NCBI RefSeq assembly: GCF_014201315.1
Contig: NZ_JACHDY010000007.1
Location: 1 to 64,000, forward strand
Source of the DNA: Edaphobacter lichenicola
GTDB lineage: Bacteria > Acidobacteriota > Terriglobia > Terriglobales > Acidobacteriaceae
Direction: 5' to 3'
Length of the DNA stretch: 64,000 nucleotides
The translations under genes and the position numbers were made by a program. A model generated the notes under the pieces. The model made no database searches and was not told where the DNA came from. It was given only the letters and a program-made list of their open reading frames with translations. Positions 56,352 to 64,000 of this stretch are shown piece by piece (within the stretch, counting starts at the first letter, position 1; each line of letters opens with the position of its first letter).

Positions 56352-57740
56352 CTAGTCCGTGTATTTGATGATCTGCATGAAGCCGTAGTCCATGTGGAGC
56401 TGCTGATGGCAGTGCAGGAGCGAGTCGCCTGGGTTGTCTGCGAGGAAGTCTACGGCGACGGTTTGGAGCGGCATGACGTTGACGGTGTCCTTGATGAGTC
56501 CGCTGAGGTGCTGGTCGTCGATCCTGGTGACTTCGAAGCTGTGCCGGTGGAGGTGGATGGGATGCTGGTCGCCACTGGCGTTGCGGAAGAGCATGCGATA
56601 GCGTTTGCCGTGCTTGACCATCAACGGTTTGACGTTGGGCCATGCATCGCCGTTGATCGTCCAGGTGTCGAACTTCGAACCGTTGAGTGTGCCGGCGTCG
56701 CGGAAGGTGAGGGTGAAGGTCTCTTCCGGCTCTGCGACTTCGTCTTTGGCGGCGAATCGGGTGTAGTCCCACTCAACAGGTTGCGGGTCGCGCCAGACGG
56801 GTTCGCCTGATCTGCCGGCGTACTCGACGACGACGCAGAGGCCAATGTCTCGGCTCTGCTTGAGGGTTGAACCGAGGATCCAGACGCCTGGGGAGTTCAT
56901 CTCGACGATGGCATCGACGCGTTCTGCGACGGCGAGGGAGAGGACTTCGACGGAGTATGGATTGGGGACTGGGTTGCCGTCCATGGCGATGACCTTGAAG
57001 GTGTGGCCGGGGAGAGCGAGCACTGCGTTTTCGGTTGCGCTTGCGTTGAGGAGGCGGAAGAGAACTCGCTCTCCTTGTTTGACGCGGATGGGTTCCCCTG
57101 CGCCGAGCATGTGCGCATTGATGGTGGCGTGATCGTAGCCTACGTCGGAGCCGGCGGTCTGTGGCATGTTCTGCGATTCGGCGCGCATGGTTTCGACCAT
57201 CGGGACGAAGTGAGGGCCCCAATGACGGATTGCGAGGTTGACTTCCTTGTCGTGACGGCCTGGGTCAGGTGCGCCGTCGACGAGAAGAAAACCGAACTGG
57301 CCGGTGTAGGCGGCGAGGGAGAGATCGCCCATGGCCATGGCGTGGGTGTGATACCAGCGGGTGCCGGAGGGGTTCGGCGTGAGGTGATAGCGCAGGGTCG
57401 CTCCAGGCGCGATCAACGGAGAGCCTTCTTCTACAGCGCCGTCATTTAATGAATCGGTGGTGAGGCCGTGCCAGTGGACGAGGTCAGGATTTTTTGAGGC
57501 GTTGGTGACGTCGATCGTGACTGGCTTGCCTTTTTTCAAGCGGAGCAGAGGCCCAGGAACCTGGCCGTTGTAGGCGATGGTGTTGATCTGGACGCCGCGA
57601 CCGATGTCCAGAGTGCAGGGCTCGATGCGCAGGCGAAGATCGGCGGCGTGTTCCGGTGCTGCCAGTCCCCAAGTGATCCGTGGCGCCGCGGCATGTGCCA
57701 GTGTTGCGCCTGTTGCAGCTAAAAAATTTCTCCGGTTCAT
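56352..57740 (-). CDS. Tat-exported multicopper oxidase (laccase-like)
   Basis: 462 residues. Tat signal MNRRNFLAATGATLAHAAA. All four copper motifs are present: HWHGLTT, WYHTHAMA, DQHPIHLHRHSFEV and LLHCHQQLHMDYGFM, so it can hold one type-1 and a trinuclear copper centre. It oxidises phenols or metal ions with O2. The ATG was chosen at the Tat motif; the longer open frame runs through repeat B3. The PQQ dehydrogenase starts three bases after its stop, suggesting one operon of periplasmic redox enzymes. Confidence 0.93.
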   Translation of the reverse strand: MNRRNFLAATGATLAHAAAPRITWGLAAPEHAADLRLRIEPCTLDIGRGVQINTIAYNGQVPGPLLRLKKGKPVTIDVTNASKNPDLVHWHGLTTDSLNDGAVEEGSPLIAPGATLRYHLTPNPSGTRWYHTHAMAMGDLSLAAYTGQFGFLLVDGAPDPGRHDKEVNLAIRHWGPHFVPMVETMRAESQNMPQTAGSDVGYDHATINAHMLGAGEPIRVKQGERVLFRLLNASATENAVLALPGHTFKVIAMDGNPVPNPYSVEVLSLAVAERVDAIVEMNSPGVWILGSTLKQSRDIGLCVVVEYAGRSGEPVWRDPQPVEWDYTRFAAKDEVAEPEETFTLTFRDAGTLNGSKFDTWTINGDAWPNVKPLMVKHGKRYRMLFRNASGDQHPIHLHRHSFEVTRIDDQHLSGLIKDTVNVMPLQTVAVDFLADNPGDSLLHCHQQLHMDYGFMQIIKYTD

Positions 57741-57936
57741 CAAGGCTCGCTTCGTGCTCGAGAGCTTATTCAGGGACGTCTTAGAGTAATAGCGTCTGGG
57801 GTTGGGATTGTCCAGTCTGGTTGCGGCGGGGGGTGCTTTGCGTTGGTTCCGACGCTCCTGGGACCTGTTTGAGAACTCTTGTAGCACTGCAGGTCCGTGG
57901 CCTGATTTTTGGGGAAACAAGCAACAGCAAAAGCGA

Positions 57937-57998
57937 AGATGCGGGGGTCTCTCCACTCCGCCATGCGATGAGACCGCACGGCTCCGGTCGAGATGACG
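57937..57998 (+). repeat. Element B3: 62-bp repeat in a divergent promoter region
   Basis: Same layout as B1 and B2, starting AGATGCGGGGGTCTCTCCACT in place of AAATACG. It lies between the divergent multicopper oxidase and M20 peptidase genes. The rest of 57741-58094 shows no coding frame of its own. Confidence 0.82.
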
Positions 57999-58094
57999 CA
58001 TCTTTTATCTCTTATCTGTGGAGTCTATGGACAGTTTCTTATTTCCAGAGGGAGTCGGCTGGTATGCGAATATAGGATCACATTTCCTACTTTG

Positions 58095-59543
58095 ATGGAC
58101 AAGGACTACCCCTTGAGATCGATTGCCGCTTGTCTGATTTCTGTTGCTTTGACTTCTGCGCTGTTTGCTCAGCCGAACCAGTTGCCGGTTGCCGATAAGG
58201 CGCTCGCGCGTGAGATCTTTCAGCAGCTGATCGAGACGAATACGACGGACTCGGTTGGCAGTACGACGGTGGCGGCTGATGCGATGAAGAAGCGGCTGCT
58301 GGATGCCGGGTTTGCGGAGTCGGACGTGGTGGTGATGGGGCCGAATGACAGGAAGGGCAATATGGTGGCGCGGTATCGCGGACGCGCGGGATCTACGCTG
58401 AAGCCGGTTTTGATCATCGGGCATATTGATGTGGTCGAGGCGAAGCGGTCGGACTGGACGACGGACCCGTTTCAGTTTGTTGAGAAAGACGGTTATTTTT
58501 ACGGGCGTGGGACGCAGGATATGAAGGACAGCGATGCTGCTGTGGTTGAGAGTTTTATTCGGATGCGGCGTGAGGGCTTTGTTCCTGATCGCGATATTAT
58601 TCTTGCTTTGACCGCTGACGAAGAGGGCGGGAGGTCAAATGGAGTGGATTGGCTGCTGAAGAATCATCGCGATCTGATTGATGGTGCGTTTGCGCTGAAT
58701 CCGGATGCAGGCGGACCTGAGTTGGAGAAGGGTAGAGCTGTCAGCATGGGTGTTGAGGCTACGGAAAAACTTTACGCGGACTATCGAGTGACGGCGACGA
58801 ACCCTGGCGGGCACAGCTCCCTGCCCCGGCCCGATAATGCGATCTACCATGTCGCTGATGCGTTGGGGCGATTGGAGAAGACGCCGTTTCCACTGGAGGC
58901 GAATGAGGTAACGCGAGTTTATTTTGCCAGCGTTGCGAAGACGGAAAAGGGGCAGCTGGCGGAGGATCTGAAGGCTGTGTCTGGAACTGTGCCGAATGCG
59001 GAGGCTGCGCAGCGGTTGTCGAAGGACCCGATCTACAACTCACTGCTGCATACGACCTGCGTTGCGACGATGATGTCCGCTGGCCATGCGCCAAATGCAT
59101 TGCCGGGAAGCGCGGTCGCGAATGTGAATTGCCGCATCTTTCCTGGCCATTCGCAGGAGGAGATTCGGCAGGAGCTGATTCGGATCTTTGCCGATCCGAC
59201 ACTGAAGGTGCAGTATGTCACCAACTCGGGCGAGGTGATGGAGAAGGGGTCCGATCGTAAGTCGATGGCTCCGCCGCCACTGGATCCGGTGGTGTTCAAG
59301 CCGCTTGAGGCGACGGTAAATTCGATATGGCCCGGAATTCCAGTGATTGCGGAGATGGAGACGGGCGCTTCTGACAGCGTTTACACGATGGATGCGGGGA
59401 TTCCGAGTTATGGGTTCTCAGGCATGGGTGTGGATCGCGATGATGTTCGTGCTCACGGGCGGGATGAACGTATTCGTGTCGTCGACTTTTTTGCCGGAGT
59501 TGAGTTCGAGTATTTGTATCTGAAGGCACTGACCTCACAGTAG
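58095..59543 (+). CDS. Secreted M20 family metallopeptidase
   Basis: 482 residues. Signal peptide about 1-22 (ACLISVALTSALFAQ). Two-zinc M20 motifs: GHIDVV, GRGTQDMKDSDAA, ALTADEEGG (general base Glu) and NPDAGG. The dimerisation domain is present (GGHSSLPRPDNAIYH). It likely acts as a carboxypeptidase or dipeptidase outside the cytoplasm. The ATG at the signal peptide was chosen; the upstream part of the frame crosses the end of repeat B3. Confidence 0.92.
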   Translation: MDKDYPLRSIAACLISVALTSALFAQPNQLPVADKALAREIFQQLIETNTTDSVGSTTVAADAMKKRLLDAGFAESDVVVMGPNDRKGNMVARYRGRAGSTLKPVLIIGHIDVVEAKRSDWTTDPFQFVEKDGYFYGRGTQDMKDSDAAVVESFIRMRREGFVPDRDIILALTADEEGGRSNGVDWLLKNHRDLIDGAFALNPDAGGPELEKGRAVSMGVEATEKLYADYRVTATNPGGHSSLPRPDNAIYHVADALGRLEKTPFPLEANEVTRVYFASVAKTEKGQLAEDLKAVSGTVPNAEAAQRLSKDPIYNSLLHTTCVATMMSAGHAPNALPGSAVANVNCRIFPGHSQEEIRQELIRIFADPTLKVQYVTNSGEVMEKGSDRKSMAPPPLDPVVFKPLEATVNSIWPGIPVIAEMETGASDSVYTMDAGIPSYGFSGMGVDRDDVRAHGRDERIRVVDFFAGVEFEYLYLKALTSQ

Positions 59544-59580
59544 GGCTAGTTGAGGGCGGGCTTCTCGCTGCAAGACTTCT

Positions 59581-60066
59581 TTATTTTTTTCTGGGGCGTG
59601 CGGGAAAGCCGGCGTGCCTGAGCAACCACGCCTCTTGTTGGCGATAGACGGGCGTGGATAAAACCATGCTGGTGGTGGGCATTCCGTAGGGGAGCAGGCG
59701 CTCGATGAGTGACTCGAGTTCATCGATGGAGGAAAGGCGAACTTTGATGAGGAAGGCTTCTCCGCCGGTGATGTGATGGCACTCCTGTACGGCGTCGATG
59801 GTGGGGAGGAACTTGAGGAAGGGGCGGTAGTGGGTGTTGTCGCAGGTGAGCCGGATGAAGGCCATGACGGAGTAGCCGAAGGCCTTTTCGTCGAGCAGGG
59901 CGCGGTATGCCAGGATGACTTTGGCGCTCTCGAGCTGATGGATTCGCTCGGCTACGGCGGAGGGGGAGAGGCCTACCTTGCGGCCTAGCTCCGCGTAGGA
60001 TGTTCTGGCGTCTTCGGCGAGCATGCGGACGATGTTGTAGTCGATGGGGTCAAGATCTTGTGCCAT
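59581..60066 (-). CDS. Lrp/AsnC family regulator
   Basis: 161 residues, AGGAG six bases before the ATG. N-terminal HTH (DYNIVRMLAEDARTSYAELGRKVGLSPSAV, about 8-37), then the RAM ligand domain (VQECHHITGGEAFLIKVRL). It is divergent from hutH and probably senses an amino acid; histidine or urocanate is a natural guess. The imperfect inverted repeat GGACAATTTGTTC at 60106-60118 is a candidate operator. Confidence 0.9.
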   Translation of the reverse strand: MAQDLDPIDYNIVRMLAEDARTSYAELGRKVGLSPSAVAERIHQLESAKVILAYRALLDEKAFGYSVMAFIRLTCDNTHYRPFLKFLPTIDAVQECHHITGGEAFLIKVRLSSIDELESLIERLLPYGMPTTSMVLSTPVYRQQEAWLLRHAGFPARPRKK

Positions 60067-60105
60067 GGTTTACTCCTGTGTTTCCTAGCAATTAGACATC
60101 AGAAT

Positions 60106-60118
60106 GGACAATTTGTTC
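60106..60118. promoter_or_regulatory. Candidate operator between the Lrp gene and hutH
   Basis: GGACAA-T-TTGTTC, one mismatch from a perfect inverted repeat, 40 bases upstream of the regulator start and in the shared promoter region. No footprint-type evidence. Confidence 0.3.
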
Positions 60119-60272
60119 GTTCTATGTCACGACGGTATCCGGTGTGATACCTGTTGACGATGATTGATTCGTTGGATTTTGATTTGTTTTTTTGGTGTTT
60201 CCTCTGATTTTTGGGTGAATTTCCGGATGGTTTCCATGGCTTACTCGACTGCGCTCCTCTATGCTGCTGGTT

Positions 60273-61780
60273 ATGGTTGAACTAGATGGAAGATCGTTGA
60301 CGATTGATGAAGTTGTTCGTGTCGCGCGGAGTGGCGAGTCCGCTTCGATTGCAGGGGCGGCGCTGGGCCGCATGAAGATCTCGCGCGGCAAAGTGGAGGA
60401 GGCGCTTCAGGGTGAGACTGCGGTGTATGCGCTGAACACTGGAGTGGGGCTGCTGGCAAATGTTCGGCTTGAGGCCGATGGGATTGAGCAGATGCAGTTG
60501 AACCTGGTGCGCTCGCACTGCTGCGGGGTGGGAGAGCCTCTGGCCGAGGATGTGGTTCGGGCGATGATGTTGATCAGGGCTAATATTCTTGCGATGGGCT
60601 TGTCGGGGATTCGGCCGGTGGTTGCGGAGCGGCTGTGCGACCTGCTGAACTGTGGCATCACTCCGGTGGTTCCGATGCGTGGAAGCGTTGGCGCGAGCGG
60701 GGATCTGGCACCGCTTGCTCACATGGCTCTAGTGTTGATTGGGGAGGGCGAGGCCTTTTTTGCTGGCGAGCGGCGGCCGGCTGCGGAGTGTTTGCAGGGA
60801 GCCGGACTGCAGCCGTTGAAGCTTCAGGCGAAGGAGGGGATCTCGCTGCTGAACGGAACGCAGGCGATGCTCGCGATCGGATGTCTGCAGCTGCGTGACC
60901 TTGACGAGTTGTTTCAGTCGGCACAGATTGCCGCGGCTCTGACACTGCAGGCACTGCGAGGCACGGCGGCGGCCTATGATGAGAGGCTTCATGCAGCACG
61001 TCCTCATCCGGGGCAGGTTCATAGCGCGGCTTCGCTTCGCGACCTGCTTGAGGGATCGACGCGGCATCGCTCGAGTACGAGCGTTCAGGATGCCTATTGC
61101 CTGCGCTGCGTTCCGCAGGTCCATGGGGCAGTGTGGGACTCGTTGCGTCAGGCAGAGCGGGTGTTCGCGATTGAGTTGAATAGCGCGACGGACAATCCTT
61201 TGCTGTTTGAGGATGACTTTGTCTCAGGCGGAAACTTTCATGGAGCTCCGCTGGCGCTGGTGCTGGATCAGCTTGCGATTGCTCTCTGCCAGTTGGCAGG
61301 CATCTCGGAGCGGCGGACCGAGAGGCTGATGAATCCGAGTCTGAACGAGGGGCTTCCTGCGTTTCTGGCTACGCGGCCGGGGATTGAGTCGGGATTGATG
61401 ATGGCCCAGGTGACCTCGGCTGCGCTGGTGGCGGAGATGCGGGTTCTGGCTACGCCGGCCTCTGCGTGCTCGATCCCGACGAGTGGGAATCAGGAAGACT
61501 TTGTGAGTATGGGGATGACCTCGGCCCTGAAGCTGATGCAGTCGGTGACACACTGCCGGATGGTGCTGGCGATCGAATGGCTGACGGCTACGCGGGCGCT
61601 TGACCTTCGCGGGGATCGTTCCGTCTCGTTGTTGCTGGATGCGGCTCGCGATGCTTTTCGAGTTGATTGCCCCGCCTGGGAGGGAGATCGCGTTCTGTCC
61701 GGGATAATGGCTGCGGCGGATGCGTTTCTTGCGAAGATCCATTGGGCGTCGACGTTGAACACGCAGGAGGTCGCTCACGC

Positions 61781-61784
<4 letters not shown>
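60273..61784 (+). CDS. hutH: Histidine ammonia-lyase
   Basis: 503 residues. It deaminates histidine to urocanate using the MIO group formed from Ala-Ser-Gly in [15 protein letters not shown] (ASG at 141-143 from this start, as in other HutH). [25 protein letters not shown] and [15 protein letters not shown] are further active-site segments. An ATG four codons upstream is possible; neither has a clear ribosome-binding site. hutU follows with an ATGA overlap. Confidence 0.96.
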
Positions 61785-63471
<1,687 letters not shown>

Positions 63472-63475
<4 letters not shown>

Positions 63476-64000
63476 GCGAGTTGCTTTTGACTGGGATCTC
63501 GCAGGTGGTTACTCCGTTTGGACACGGGCCGAAGCGTGGGGCAGCGATGGGGCAACTGCGGATCATTCCAGAGGCGGCAGTTGCTGTTGATGCGGGCGTG
63601 ATCTCATGGATTGGGCCGGAGCGTGAGTGGCGCGGCTCTGCTGAGTCGGTGATTGATCTTGGCGGTCACGCGGTTGTTCCAGGACTTGTCGATCCACATA
63701 CGCATGCGGTGTGGGCGGGCGATCGTCTTGCTGACTTTGAAGCGCGGAGTACCGGAGCGACCTACGAAGAGATTCTCGCGGCGGGCGGCGGGATATGGCA
63801 TACGATTCGTGAGACCGCGGAGAAGAGCAGCGAGGAGATGGCGGCGCTTGCGTTGCCTCGCATCGAGGCGCTACAGCGTTCGGGCGCTACGACGATCGAG
63901 GTGAAGTCTGGATATGGGTACACGCTCGAAGCTGAGTTGCGGATGCTTGAAGCTGTTCGCTTACTTCAGGAGCGTACGCAAAGCCGCTTGGTACCTACTT
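63472..64000 (+). CDS. hutI: Imidazolonepropionase, N-terminal part (cut by window edge)
   Basis: About 176 residues are present. An amidohydrolase with the metal-binding HTH in [16 protein letters not shown], followed by [14 protein letters not shown] and [20 protein letters not shown], typical of HutI. It opens the imidazolone ring to formiminoglutamate. It is the third gene of the hut operon, and its end lies outside the window. Confidence 0.95.

Noticed and set aside
56350..56772. Longer N-terminus for the PQQ dehydrogenase
   Set aside because: This part lies within the multicopper oxidase gene in another frame on the same strand and is Arg/His/Pro-rich; a start at or after 56349 is more sensible.

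Overview
The window looks like a chromosomal segment of an Acidobacteriota member, probably of the Terriglobia/Acidobacteriaceae type (Edaphobacter, Granulicella or Terriglobus-like). This is inferred from high GC, many secreted, Tat and lipoprotein hypotheticals of acidobacterial style, an FecR plus tryptophan-rich protein, and dispersed intergenic hairpin repeats. No tRNA, rRNA, CRISPR array, prophage or transposase gene was recognised.

Layout. 0-3.3 kb: str operon rpsL-rpsG-fusA-tuf on the minus strand (tuf cut by the window edge). 4-9 kb: secreted S9 peptidase and a large beta-propeller lipoprotein. 9-11.2 kb: a VOC-RibH fusion overlapping nusB, divergent from an enoyl-CoA hydratase. 11.3-21.2 kb: lipoprotein, Na+/solute symporter, guaA, two tandem tiny membrane proteins, a membrane protein coupled to leuS, and a Tat-exported alditol-oxidase-like flavoprotein. 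21.3-31.6 kb: methyltransferase, secreted hypothetical, nfo, azoR-doxX with a divergent TetR regulator that has a duplicated half-HTH, FecR protein, ankyrin protein, and a stand-alone CysJ-like reductase. 31.7-38.1 kb: a B12-riboswitch-controlled chelatase operon, [2Fe-2S]-CobN plus a ChlI/ChlD-type subunit. 38.2-42.4 kb: CoA-transferase A/B, aldose epimerase, HAD phosphatase, ndk and a 55-aa membrane protein. 42.9-49.1 kb: Lhr helicase, KdsC-like phosphatase, secreted hypothetical, cold-shock protein. 49.7-59.5 kb: sugar transporter, sugar isomerase/epimerase, nucleoside-type MFS, PQQ/cytochrome dehydrogenase, multicopper oxidase, M20 peptidase. 59.6-64 kb: Lrp regulator divergent from hutH-hutU-hutI (hutI cut by the window edge), for histidine breakdown.

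The most unusual non-coding content is a family of about 180-205 bp nested inverted-repeat elements (called A here; four full copies and one chimeric half copy). In three convergent gene pairs the element fills the whole intergenic space, and each arm is built from three mini-hairpins whose middle stem covaries. Three smaller repeat sets (B, C, D) are also described. G/C strand bias in lines I counted changes sign near 42-43 kb at a gene-free, relatively AT-rich stretch, which could mark a replication origin but is unproven.
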